A DNA stretch of 64,000 nt from Acanthococcus lagerstroemiae (taxonomy: Eukaryota > Arthropoda > Insecta > Hemiptera > Eriococcidae): the NCBI GenBank assembly GCA_031841125.1, contig CM063114.1, positions 56,008,955 through 56,072,954 on the forward strand, given 5' to 3'. Of this stretch, positions 1 through 11,495 are shown in pieces. The stretch's first letter is position 1. Every line of letters starts with the position of its first letter. The notes below the pieces were generated by a model. The model saw only the letters and a list, made by a program, of their open reading frames with translations, searched no databases and was not told the DNA's origin. A program made the position numbers and the translations under genes.

Positions 1-888
1 GACGTCGCAGGATGCCAGAGGTGCGGTCAGCTTCAAAACGACGACGACCCCCTTGTGTGTGGAGGAAGGACCACACATACCAGCGGGGGGATGTGGGGTA
101 ATCCAGACGATAGCACCTTGGATCTGGTGCATAGATGGAGGGGGGAAATTTAAAACTTAAAGTTAACTGCTAACGCGTCGAAGTCCGGACACGAAAGAAG
201 AAGACGGAGTAGGTTACAGGGTAGCCACGTTTTCTAGAATGATTTTTCTTGACTTTTTCTCGGTTTTCCGGACCAATTTTCCCAGACATTTTTTTCAGCT
301 AGTACCGCACACAGCTTTGAGAATACTTCTTAAAAGAAATAAGTCATTACGCTTTGCGCTGACATTTATTCTTGAAAAATAGGAGGTGTACATTTTTTAA
401 TTCTCAATATTTTCAAAAAATCCCTGATTTTGATTAAAATTATAGCAATTTCCTCACTTTTCTAGACTGACAAAATCCCCTGCCTTTTCCCGGTTTTCCA
501 GAAAGTGGCTATTCTAAGTGAAATAGACCAGGGATATTCGAGAATTCGATGTTTTATTTGGTTTTGTTTTCTCTCAGCCAATAGCTGTCTAGTAATTTGC
601 TTAAGGATACCTTTTACTTTAAAAGTAAAAATTGTCGATTTCGGCACCTCGAATGAGGTGATATCAAAACTCTGACGGGATAATTTGAAATCAGAGACCA
701 AAATGAATTTCTATTTCTGTATTCCCTTGATTTTCTTGGATGCGTCAGGTCTATCATCTCTCAAGTTTAAAATGTAGGCTAAACTTGGAGCCGAAATCTC
801 TTATGGAATGTTTCAGAGCAGTGACCCATTGCCACTTCCAAAAAATGAAAACATTTAGTAACGAAGTTCAATTTTGTAAATTAAAAAA
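1..888. other. Gene-free stretch, GC-richer first 230 bases
   Basis: No supported gene. The first ~230 bases are visibly richer in G and C than what follows and contain G-runs, which suggests the tail of an older mobile element, but no family could be recognised. The remainder is AT-rich non-coding sequence with frames closed by frequent stops. Confidence 0.5.
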
Positions 889-1042
889 CGTGGTTGCAGA
901 CTCGTCTGCAAGATAATGCACTAGCAGAGAGTAGTGCACGCAGGCTGGTACAAGGAACGTGATGCTCGCATGGGAATACAGGCTGATACAAGGAGTGTGG
1001 CGCTCGCAGGCGAATAAGTGTTGAGTCAGTTAGTCAGTCAGT
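889..1042 (+). repeat. Dispersed repeat A, copy 1
   Basis: This ~150-bp block recurs in the same orientation at 6308-6457. Both copies share GACTCGTCTGCAAGAT, then AGGCTGGTACAAGGAAC, GGGAATACAGGCTGATACAAG and a CGCAGGCGAAT...GTGTTGAGT end, and both finish in a GTCAGT-type simple repeat. Two diverged copies with a simple-repeat tail fit a retroposed or satellite-derived element. No Pol III boxes and no coding potential were seen. Confidence 0.8.
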
Positions 1043-1045
1043 AAT

Positions 1046-1088
1046 TTCATTGTTATTATTATTATCACTATCATCATCATTTTTTTTT
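1046..1088 (+). repeat. Trinucleotide microsatellite and T-run
   Basis: A run of TTA/TCA triplets followed by a T-tract directly follows dispersed repeat A. It may be the tail of that element. Confidence 0.7.
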
Positions 1089-1119
1089 GTTACGCTCTTT
1101 TCGTCACGCTCCGAATTAA

Positions 1120-1425
1120 TGCTGTTTTCCTTTGTGTGCCAAAGTAAAGACATAAAAATATCAAAACAATTTCCATGGAAATTATAATTTGTTTTCATTA
1201 CTCTTTTTTGTTCCTCCTCAAATGTAACTTTTTCCCGTTTGTGTTATACTCATGGCTGGAATTTGTGCTAAAGTAAAGACAAGAAAATGTCAAAATAAAT
1301 TTCCATGGAAATGATAATTTCATTCCTTCTCAAATGTAACGCGTACCGCATGAAAGTAACGTTTTTTCGGTTTGTGTGCCAAAGTAAAAATATGAAAATG
1401 TCAGAATAATAATAATAAATATGTA
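1120..1425 (+). repeat. Three-unit diverged tandem repeat, ~120-bp period
   Basis: The phrase GTGCCAAAGTAAAGAC (with variants) occurs near 1135, 1264 and 1375. The first two are followed by AAAATGTCAAAA-like and AATTTCCATGGAAAT segments and all are preceded by a TTTTTCxGTTTGTGT-like segment. This is a short tandem array of about 120 bp per unit. No coding content. Confidence 0.75.
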
Positions 1426-4400
1426 AATAAACAAATTGAACTTGGAAGGATGCAGAAGAGGAGCCAAAATGTTCTATCGTTTTATAATTTCCTCAAACCT
1501 ATGCCTCATTATCTGCCTTTAGAACTGAGAGATTGAATTCTTCTGGAAAACTGGAGAGAAAAAAAGCACGTGTTACAGTTCTTCGAGCATCTTTGAACCT
1601 TCAAGTGGTGAGGTCGGCAATTCATCATGCAGACATTCATAATAAGTTGTGTAACTTCCAGTACCGGGGAAATTTCATTCACCCTGAGATATTCTTTACA
1701 TTTAATTTTAGATTTTCAATTAAATTGCTCATCTTTCATCAGCGAACATCAGACCCAGTACCAACATTTTCTAGATGGGGAGGGGGTGTCACTGACCCAT
1801 TAAATTGCAAAGAAAATCTCATGAGCCAAGGAAGCCAACATTTTTCAGTTTTCAAGAAAACTTCTTGGAAACTATTATGTTGATCATAGGGGAATGATTC
1901 TCTCCTTAAATCTTCCCTAAAACTAGCTGCGGCAAGCGTGCTTTGTGATCCACAAATTAGCTGCAAACGGGAAGCAGGAAACGCCCCTTGATCCGAGCAT
2001 AATATGCGACTTGCATTACAAAAAAAGTTCACTACTTGTATGAAATATAACAAAGAGAAGAAGTCGATCAGTGTTTTTTGGGTGCTTCGCAATTACCTTA
2101 AAGTTACGAAACTTTAGCGCAGTTGTAAACGCAGAAAATAAAGTAGAAAGGTACATTATAACAGCGTGATTGGAAATCACACGGTCTCAAATACACATTG
2201 ATGTGAAACGTGAACAGAAGTGGAAAATTGCAAAGTAAACTGAACTTGGAAACGGCCAAATTGTGTACCCGAAGACGTGGGAGGTTAATGTGTCATCAGC
2301 TATTTTTATATTTTATACAACAACGAGACGTTTTTCCAAATCAGCGCGCAATTTTAAAGGAACAGTATTCGGCAAGCACTCGGAAAATTTCTGTACGACT
2401 GCAAGCGTTACCAAACATCTGTATTAGAAGTTTCGTGAGTTGAAAATCAAATTGTATTGTTAGTTTTGTGAACCAATCACACAATTAGAAACGTGATCGT
2501 GGAATGAGATAGATACCTTTGTAACTACCCATCACATACAAGGTAGATCGAATAATTTTTCTTTCAAATTGATCTAGGAAGTCTACTTAGCGATAAAAAC
2601 AGGTGTCTCAAAATACGTGACTTCCCTTCAATCGGATGAGAAGGCAACCCATCCTAACAAGATGGAAATATGTTCGCCTGTTCGTACATTTGAAGGCGCA
2701 GAGATATGGATATTTAACGAAATTGGGTATAGCCTTAATCGACATTTTTTTCTTCTCAGCATTGTTAATAGGAATACCGGTGCAAAGTTTTTTGTTAGCT
2801 ACAGCCACCATTGAAAAGAGAAATTAACAGGGTGTTCACAAAATTCCTTTTGGTTGAAACTGCGTATAAAAAATTTTTATTTATATAAAATTAAAAAAAT
2901 GGTCCTCTGGACCCAGCGATTTTTTTCAGTAAGCGATTTGCTCCTACGTATCGTTTCAAAATGCCCGTTGACTTTGCCTTCTACCAATTTTTAGTTTTAT
3001 AGTTTACAAATTTTGATAAATGCAATTGGATTTATACGTTTGAAAAAAAAATTGTACTGAAAAAATAATATAAAATGAAAATTTTGATAAATGCAATTCA
3101 GGAGCCATATCCCTAAAGGCCAATATAACCAATTTTTTTCGAAAATCGTGCAACCTAAGTGTCACTGGTGGCACATATGTGGTATACCCAAGACTACAAC
3201 GTTATTTCATTCTCTTGTAAAGTTTTAAAGAAAGGACAAAGACCGTTTTTTGGAATATCGGTCCTCAATTAGAATTTATACATTTTAAAAAAATTGCAAT
3301 AAAAAAATAACGTTCAAGTTCTTTTCCTCCCCAATTTTTTCAGTATTGGTAGGAAATTTTGCTAGGATTAAACAACGCGGCCTAAAAACACAGCCTCCTT
3401 CCCCTTCTTGTTTATACTCGTAAGGTCGAGTACTCCCTACAAATTGGAATGTTAGGAACAATGAAAATCTGAAAATCAAATTTTTGGTGTAAAGCATTTT
3501 ATTTATCGAAAGTTTCAAACTCAGAAATTGAAAGTATGCGTATTTTTAAACGTCCATATTTTGTCCCCTTCAAAGGTCGTAGCACGCGAATAAATGTACA
3601 TGTCAGGACGAGTTTCTTGCAAGCTTGAGGAGGAGAGAGTGGTCGCGTACTTTGAGACATCTTGTTTATTATTATCAAAGTATAATTTATGGTAGCAGCA
3701 GTGGCGGATCTAGCTAGGGCTTTAGTAACCGTGTTAAGCAAATAAAAAAAGTTGGGATACAATAAATTTGTGGATTTTTTTTTTTAAAACAGACATACTT
3801 TGCAGATCTGTTCCAAATCCCATAGCCAAAATGTCTGCCAAGTTTGAGCAAAATCGATGAAAGGTAACTCGTGTCACAACGGGGCTGAATTCCTCATGAC
3901 AATTAACGTTGATTTTTGGAATCTAAATTTCGCCCCCCCCCTCCTGTAAGCCTTAAAATTATTATCTTTAAAATTGGTCTTCTTTCCAGATTTGTTGAAT
4001 CCATTCCAAGATCCTTTCCCCCTTCCTCGCCTCTGTCGGGTTCCAGGCTCCACAGAGAGTTGGTTCTCAAATATTTCTATTTTGTTACAATTTTCGCATT
4101 ATTTATCTTGGAATAAGGGCTTTTGGGTCACTGAGTTTATTTTTGGAGTTCCCTCCTTCTCATTCCTTACGCTCCAGTAGGGGCTGACATTCACTTATCA
4201 CAATTTCAAGATTAACCCGCTGTCGAAACCAAAAGGAAATAGCCACGGGGAAAGAATCTTAAAAATGAACTGAGCGACTCAGAAAACTAACTCAGACACG
4301 AAGAACGTGAAAATTAGTATACCCAAAGATCAGCCATTGTGGAGCACAAAAGGTTAAGGGGAGAGAGGAAAGACGGCAAAAATGAACGCAATTATCCAAA

Positions 4401-4688
4401 AAAACCGTTATTCCGACATATATAATGTGAAATTCGAATAAAATTAAAATAATAGAAAATGAGCTCCCTGGGAGAGCTCAAAAGATAAGGGGAGGGAAAA
4501 GATGGCTCCAAGAATAGATTTCGCAAACCTGAAAACATGAATTTGAAGAATAATTAACTTTTAGGCTCACATGGAGGGGACCCCTGCTTCGACTGGAACT
4601 CAAATTCCAGACATCAATGTTCATCCCCATACGAATTTTAACCCCTTTGAGGCAGGGATTACCCTTCACCGATATTGCCTACATGATA
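1426..4688. other. Gene-free AT-rich stretch
   Basis: Short open frames here (up to ~117 codons) show no recognisable domain, lack consistent splice sites and overlap one another on both strands, so they are treated as chance. A C-run lies near 3932-3941. A duplicated ATTTTGATAAATGCAATT phrase occurs near 3010 and 3078. At 4430-4680 there is a single unit of the satellite-like family described at 4690. Confidence 0.5.
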
Positions 4689-4689
4689 A

Positions 4690-6125
4690 GTAAAATGAAG
4701 TATCGAAATATTGGTTTTTTGGGTCGCTTATGTCGAAAATTGAGTCAGATTTAGGCCTGAATTTCAACATTTTTCATGCCAAATTGACTTTGCTGAAAAA
4801 ATCAAACTAAGTATCAGTCCCCGATCTTTTCCTTTTTTTTTTTTTTTGGCAACCATCGTATTTTTATTTTAAACAATTTTAACTCTCCATGTTGTGACCA
4901 AACTGGTTGGGAAATATTGTAGACGCTTGTCGTAACAAGTTGACAACACTGATGACAAGGTTTCTCATTTGATACTTGGCGTACTCAATTCAGAAAATCC
5001 TTTAAATTTAAGCAAGTAACGGAATAGGTTTTTTTTTAGCACTGATTCCATAAATCTGATTAGATTTCTGATTTGACTTTAATTTGGACTCCCAAGTCCA
5101 GGTTTCATCCATGCGAACTGGAAAAATTGGCCCGACTTGAAAAATCGAACAATAACGGAATAGGTGTTTTGGGTTGCTGATTCCGAAAGTCCAATCATAT
5201 TAATGATCTGAGCCCGATTTGGGTTGCTAAATCCACGTACCCAAGTTCCACCCTTTAAAATGGGCAAAATTGTTCCGACTTAAAAAAATCGGGTGAAATA
5301 TCGGAATAGGAGATTTTTAGGACGCTGATGTCGAAAATCCGATCAGATTTTTGATCCCGTTCCGACTTGAACTTCAAAATCCCAATTTAACCCCTTTGAA
5401 TGAGTGACATTAACCTTACGTAGAAATCTCAGGTATCGCGATAGGTGTCGAAAATTCAGTCAAATTTTAACTTTCTTCCCTTCCAATGGAGCCCACTACC
5501 TTTCCTGTAAAAATTGAACAAAGTACCTATCTGAGTAGGTATTTGTGCAGCTGATTTTGAGAAGTCTGTCGAATTTCGTGCTCAAAAATCCAAATTAGAT
5601 CCATTTAAGTGGACAGAATTAACTTGGAAAATCAGAGAATCAAAAGCGTACCGGTACTAGAATTTCTCGAGTTGGGAATTTCGAAAACACAATCAAATTT
5701 TGGAACCGATCTTAATTTGATCTCGAAGAATTCAAAGTTGGTGTTTTGAAAAAGTAGAATTAACGTGACTCACAGCTGAAGTAAGTATCTGAATAGAGGT
5801 CACTGATTTCAAGATTCAAATCAGATTTTCGGTCTGATTCCAATTTAAGCTTTAAAAAATTGAGAATTAACTGCGGCCAACATAGACTCGGTTTAATAAA
5901 ATTAAGTACGTTATCAATACAGGAGCTTTTTGGATCGTTGAATTTGAATTATCAGACTATCCTATTAGAGGTTTGATTCTGTCTTATTGTTTGCCTCCGA
6001 ATTAAAAATTTTTTATATGAAAGAGGGCGCTGAGCTGACTCGTCAAAAACTTGAGAAATTATCGAAATAGGAGATTCTGGGATGACCGAGCTCCGGGTAT
6101 CATATTCGATTTTTGACTAGGTCCT
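4690..6125 (+). repeat. Diverged satellite S1, ~140-bp period
   Basis: About ten degenerate units are marked by a phrase like GCTGATTTCGAAAATCCGAT, near 4724, 5040, 5174, 5324, 5440, 5550, 5670, 5804, 5936 and 6085. Between these lie AATTTAACCCCTTT-like segments and AGTATCGGAATAGG-like segments. Spacing varies from about 115 to 160 bp, so the array is old. A second array of the same family lies at 21290-22640. Confidence 0.75.
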
Positions 6126-6157
6126 GAATTTAGCGTTCAAATCTTGAATTTTACGTC

Positions 6158-6271
6158 GACATGAGGATGTCATCGTCCAGCGAACGTAGCGTCCACAAAA
6201 TATGAGCGCGCCAAAAAATATGGAGCGCAACGTGCGCTACGAAGGGTAATGGACGAAAACATTCTCATGTC
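6158..6271. repeat. Short foldback (inverted repeat) element
   Basis: GACATGAGGATGTCATCGTCCA at its left end and TGGACGAAAACATTCTCATGTC at its right end are imperfect reverse complements (18 of 22). Inside, CGAACGTAGCG faces CGCTACGAAGG. The unit could fold into a ~110-nt hairpin. It lies just upstream of dispersed repeat A copy 2, so it may be part of a larger composite element. Confidence 0.6.
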
Positions 6272-6307
6272 AGCGCAGTCAGTGAAAGAGACATGAAAAT
6301 GTTCTCC

Positions 6308-6457
6308 CGTGGTTGAAGACTCGTCTGCAAGATGATGCACTGGAGAGCGTAGTGCTCACAGGCTGGTACAAGGAACATGCTTGCACGGGAATACAGGCTG
6401 ATACAAGGAATGTGGTATATTCGCAGGCGAATTAAGTGTTGAGTTAGTCAGTCCAGT
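6308..6457 (+). repeat. Dispersed repeat A, copy 2
   Basis: Direct repeat of 889-1042 with the same order of conserved phrases and several small indels. It ends in a short CAGTC simple repeat where copy 1 ends in GTCAGT units. Confidence 0.8.
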
Positions 6458-8824
6458 CCAGTCCAGAGTTTTCACGTTGAGTCACTTTTACCCTACTACA
6501 TACTGTATTGCCAGATTCTCACCCTAGTGGATCCGAGGGCCGAAGATAGTGTTATCTAATTTTGTATTATTTTATGCCACTAATCCCGAATTTTGTGCCT
6601 TCTCTCCTACCAAGGTATTCAACAAAAACAGTTGAAGGCCAGAGACATTTCAGCCTCGAGCTGACGGTCAAAGTTGTAAGCTGTGTCATAATTTCACGCT
6701 CATATTGTGAGCATTTGTGCTTATTCTCGTCCTCTAATATTTCAGAATGGCAGTGTAGGGAGACGAGGGTAACTTCTAACCCTCCAAATTGGATTTGAAG
6801 ATCGTGTTTCATGTCATAATTTTGTGCTGCAGAGAAGCTGGAGACATATTGGCCTCTAAACTGGATTGTAGATTCCTATAGTGTGTCATAATCTCGCACT
6901 CGTTTCGTGCAGTTTTGTGCTACATATCTGACTGACATTTTCTAAATGCCACCCCCCCCCCCCTCAAGTACTCAACTGTCATCCTTGAATATATTGGGTG
7001 GGGAGTGAGCATAAACATCGGGATAGATAGCACAAAATTGTGACGTAATTCAGAACCTGACTAGGGAAACTGACTTGTTTCTCTCCATTCGCTGCAATTT
7101 TATTTAGAAATAAATTTATTGGAAGGCAGCAGGAAGGTACGAAAAATGCTGTTTCGAAATGTGATACATTTCCATAAGTAAGTTTTGTTGTTTTGTAATT
7201 AACTGGAACAATTTCCTTTTTTTTTTTCTTGCTATTGTTTTCCCGTTATTAATCCTGACCCATACCAGACATTTCGTAAGAACAAATACATTATACGTAA
7301 TATCACTATCACTTAGCTGACAAATTATTACGCATGGATTGTAACGAATTACACGAATTTCATTATCAGAGAAAAATCTATACCCTCAGTGGAAGCCACA
7401 TCATCCTACTGACAAAAATCGAAACAAGTGAATAAGTACAGAAAAGAAGACTTTTGAAAGCCTTATCAAACACTTAGAACAGATTGATTGTAGCCATCCA
7501 TTTACGGTGTAATGTAAACAAATATGCCCCCCCCCCTCCATTAGGATTTACGCTTCATCCACAATTTATTTTACTGTCAGTGATTTGCACTTAAGCTGTA
7601 CCCAATGCTGACACACTCACGTCAAAAAAAAGTTTAATAAAACTAGTATTCGTTTTTAGACTTTTTTAAACATCGAAATGTCTTCTCGGAGCTGTCAATA
7701 ACGCTACGTGTTGAAAAGAAAGATGAAACTTGAAAGAGTTTCTCGCTATTTCGAAACTTTTATCTTCAGACGAATCGGAAAAATTGGCTGTTATTCTTCG
7801 TATATACATTTCGCGACACGCGAAGTCAAATAACAGTCATTACCATTTTTTAAAGTAAGATAGACAAGCTGTGCTGATCAAACAAGATTCTCATATTTAT
7901 TTGTCAACATTCGTTTGCTTCCTTTATCTTCGATTAATTTTCGGAAAAAGAATGTTTGCATGCAGTTTGCTGCTGTAATACAAATAGCTGTTGGCGGATG
8001 AAATTTATTTATTTTATCTATCGTTTTTGTATAATATAATACGCGCGTGAATAGGGCGAAAAATAAAATGAAAAATGAGGTATAATGAATTTGCCTTGGG
8101 ACAGACTAAGAGTACCTATACAAATAAATTACATTTCTGTCGATAAAAACATTTTCCTGTCCATAAAGTAACGACTGCGTTCGCTGATATTTGACAGGTC
8201 TGATGTATGACGTTCAAAGGGGAGTAAAGTAGGGTCACTTTCGACGTCTACACCTTATTTTACTCGGCTTGCATCATTTCTGAAAATGTTGCGCGAAAAA
8301 GGAGCACGTACTTTGGAAGCAGAACTAAATCCATTTTAGTAGTTCAGGAAGAGGTAGATGATAGAGCCTTAGAGAAAGTCATGTTCACCGCATTCGTGGT
8401 AAAGAAAGACTCATTTTACGGGAATAAAAGACGTAACTTACCAAAGCATTATTTGTACCTACCCCTACACAACTAATTTCAGTAATGGAGGACCCGTTTT
8501 TTTCCTTTCCTGAAAAAATAACGGGATAATACCTATCAAAAAGGTCTTGTTTCCCTCGAAAAAGTACAATTTGTCATTACCACTGAATACAACACAACAT
8601 GAAGAAAAGAAAACTACAATAACAGATGAAAATGATCAGAACAAAAATAAGACACAACGGCAATTTCATGAACGCGACAGCAAATTGGCAGAGATTTTTT
8701 CCGTAATATCGATAAATCGATATTCGAAAAATTCGAACGACATCAATTACCAAATGGTCTACATAAACGAACTTGGCCATTCAATACATTTAAATTAGGA
8801 TTGTCTTATTTTCCTTTTTTTTTT
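6458..8824. other. Gene-free AT-rich stretch
   Basis: No supported gene. Long C-runs occur near 6951-6963 and 7530-7538. Two opposite-strand frames at 6562-6812 and two at 8547-8798 mirror each other and have no domain features. Confidence 0.5.
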
Positions 8825-8838
8825 GGGGGGGGGGGGGG
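8825..8838 (+). repeat. Poly-G run of 14
   Basis: A pure G tract preceded by a T tract. Similar G or C runs of about 8-14 are scattered through the window, several of them near MITE ends. Confidence 0.95.
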
Positions 8839-9039
8839 AACTAATTTATTTGAACCAGAGCGCTCTAGCACAAATTACTACTTAAGCGCTCCCTTCAATA
8901 GAGTCATGAGACTGTACAATGATACTAGTAGAATTCACGACAAACTAGATATCCTGGATTCAAATGGCATATCAAAATTCAAGCAGCACATTACTCAGCT
9001 ATTCGATTAAGACAGCCCTCCAAAAGGACCGGGGTGGAG

Positions 9040-9502
9040 CGAACAGTAACAGGAAATATAAAGAGGTCCAGAGGTTTCCGGATTTGAGATTATGGGATGA
9101 GGTCGGCGCGGCACGTCAGGGAGGGCATCCAGTTTTTTTCTTCCTTTTTTTAGGGCTGGCGAACAAAACAAAAATCGTTTTTCGTTATCGTCTTTTTATT
9201 TTGTTACAAAAATTATTTTTTTTCTTCGTTATCGTTCTAGTTATTTTATTACCACAATTTTTTTTTCCCGCTTCGTTATTAATTTTGTTAGTCGTTCGTT
9301 ATCGTCTCGTTTTTCGTTTGCCGGCTCTGTTTTTTTTTTTTTTTTTTTCTTTTATTTAAGTCTCGTTTGTTTTATTTTTAGTTCGTTTTTTTTTCTGTTT
9401 TATTCATTTTTTCTTTGTCATGATTCCCTCTGTCGTAATTGGCCAACCGGCTGTGACAGAGGGAATTAAAATATACTTTATTGTTATTATTATTATTATT
9501 TA
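9040..9502 (+). mobile_element. 3' end of a retroposon with hairpin and TTA tail
   Basis: A GC-richer body (9040-9130) and T-rich middle lead to CCCTCTGTC...GACAGAGGG (about 9425-9466), which can form a terminal hairpin. It is followed by AATTAAAATATACTTTATT and then repeated TTA units. A 3' hairpin followed by a simple-repeat tail is common in non-LTR elements and SINEs, so this is read as the 3' end of such an element in plus orientation. No reverse transcriptase is present upstream, so the parent clade is unknown. Confidence 0.5.
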
Positions 9503-9544
9503 AACGCAAGATTACTGTGCTCTGTGGCGCCGTGACGGACAACA

Positions 9545-10375
9545 GAAAATGCAACAATTCGGAGAAAACTTCGATGGTTTTTGAAGAATTTTATCGAAAC
9601 TCGTCAGGAAAAATGTTCGATAATCTCCGAAGAATTTCTTCGAAAACTTCGTCGGGGAAAATCTCGGATGATTTTTAAGGAATTTCATCGGTATTGTTGG
9701 AAAAAAATTCCAATAATTTCCGAAGAATTTCTTCGGAAACGTCGGGGAAAATCTCCAATAAATTTTACGGAATTTCATCGGAACCCGGGAAAAATCTCCG
9801 ATTTAAGGAATTTCATCGGAAATGGTAGGAAAATCTTCTATAATTTTTTTTTTAAATTCATCAGAACTCGGGGAAAATCTCCAATCATTTTTAAAGAATT
9901 TTATCGGAACTCGGGAAAGTCTCCGATAAATTGTAAAGAATTTTTTTGGAAACGGGAAAAATCTCGGATATGATTATTAAAGAATTTCATCGGAAATGTT
10001 TGGAAAAAATTCCGATAATGTCCATAGAATCTCATCGGAAATCTTTAGAAAAATTTCCAATGATTTCCAAAAAAGTTTCATCAAAATTCCTCAAGAAAAT
10101 TTTTCGATAATTTTAAGGAATTTTTTCGGAACTCGGGAAAAATCCCCGATAAATTTTAAGGAATTTCATCGGAAATTGTTGGAAAAGTCTGCGATGATTT
10201 TGAAGGACGAGAAAAATCTCCCATAATTTTAAAGGAATTTCAATGGAAATTGTTGGGAAAAATTCCGATAATGTCCGAAGAATCTCATCGGAAACCTTTT
10301 ATCAAAATTCTTCGAGGAAGTTGTTCCAATAACTTTTGAAGCTTTTTATAGGAAATATTCGGGAGAATACTCTTT
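9545..10375 (+). repeat. Degenerate tandem array, ~43-bp unit
   Basis: Roughly twenty units of 42-46 bp are built on TCGGAACTCGGGAAAAATCT, a CCGATAATTTT-like middle and AAGGAATTTCA. Because the unit length is often close to a multiple of three, the array gives an open frame of about 130 codons at 9581-9973 with a repeated KSPIxFKEFxRN-like peptide. This is judged an incidental product of the repeat, not a protein. An inverted stretch of the same family follows at 10521-10990. Confidence 0.8.
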
Positions 10376-10520
10376 TCTTTTTATTTATTTTTATTAACGA
10401 GACATTTAATGCCTAACGGCTATGGTCTCGGAATGGAATTACAGTAATTACAGGGTTTCGATTTTAGGGTTTATCTTAAGATTTAAATTAGGTGCAGTAT
10501 ACAGCAATGGTTTAATAATT
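10376..10520 (-). mobile_element. 3' end of a second retroposon, minus strand
   Basis: On the minus strand CGAGACCATAGCCGTTAGGC...GTCTCG forms a hairpin stem (about 10398-10429) and is followed by TTAATAAAAATAAATAAAAAG, an A-rich tail with a polyadenylation signal. This fits a non-LTR or SINE 3' end. It sits between the two oppositely oriented halves of the 43-bp satellite. Confidence 0.5.
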
Positions 10521-10990
10521 CAAAAATTATCGGAAAATATTCTGGAAGAGTTTAATGACATTTTTGTGGAAATCATTGGAAATTTTTCCTAAAGATTTCC
10601 GATGAAATTATCGGATTAGTTTCCAACAATTTCCGATAAAATTCCTTCAAGTTTATCAGAGATTCTTCTCGAGTTCCAATGAAATTCTTTAAAAATTATC
10701 AGAGATTTTTCAGAGTATTTTCCAAAAATACTTCAAAAATTATCGAAAAATTTTCTTGAAGAATTTTGATGAAATTTCTTGGAAATCATTGGAAATTTTT
10801 TCTAAAGATTTCCGATGAGATTCTTCGGACGTTATCGGAATTTTTTCCAACAATTTCTCATGAAATTCCTTAAAAATCATCCAATATTTTCCCCGACGTC
10901 TCCAAAAAAATTCTTTGAAAAGTCATGGAATTTTTTCCCAACAAAATTCCGGTGAAATTCCTTAAAAATCAACGGAGATTTTTCCGTGTG
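10521..10990 (-). repeat. Inverted half of the ~43-bp tandem array
   Basis: The same unit as at 9545-10375 appears here in reverse complement, for example CCGATGAAATT, TTTCCAACAATTTCC and AAAATTCCTTCAAG phrases. Together the halves make an inverted satellite of about 1.4 kb. Confidence 0.75.
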
Positions 10991-10994
10991 ACAT

Positions 10995-11495
10995 TCGGAA
11001 TCAGCGACCTCGAAAACCACCTTTTCGATAGTGTGTTTGCTAGGTCATGACACTTCAAGTTTGGACGGGTTTTGGTCATCTCTGGGACCCTTACCCTCAA
11101 ATTTGATGAATTTTGAAATTTTTTTCATGGATTCATACTCTGGAGGAAGTTCCTTAGTCAACGATGTGCGTGAAGCCACTTTAATAATCTGCATTCAGAA
11201 AGTCAAAAATTTGTGAATAGGAACCAATTTTAGGTTGAAAATTTGGATTTTAAAACTCTAAATCGGGTTAAATCGTGTATTCAATCCGTGACCTCGAAAA
11301 CCCCTCTTTCAATCGTTTTTTGCTAGGTTATGACACTTTGACTTTTGATGGATTTTGGTCATCCTTAGGCCCTTTGCCTCCAAAATTGATGAATTTTGAA
11401 AATTTTTTAACGGATTCGTATTTTGCAAGATATGCTCTTTCCAGCGATGTGCATAAAGGCATACCTTTCCATTTAAGATTTCAAAGTTGGTAGCA
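10995..11495 (+). repeat. Tandem duplication, ~280-bp unit
   Basis: Two diverged copies start with GACCTCGAAAACC at about 11007 and 11289. Each continues with TTGCTAGGTxATGACACTT, GATGGATTTTGGTCATC-like, GATGAATTTTGAA and GATGTGCxTxAAG. Both contain an open frame (61 and 72 codons) whose peptides share an LLGxDT...DGFWSSLGPLP...LMNFE pattern. Whether that reflects past coding or only sequence identity cannot be settled here. Confidence 0.7.

Noticed and set aside
9581..10226. Repeat protein with KSPINFKEFHRN-like units
   Set aside because: The peptide repetition follows the 43-bp DNA satellite, frames shift between units and the same array exists inverted.
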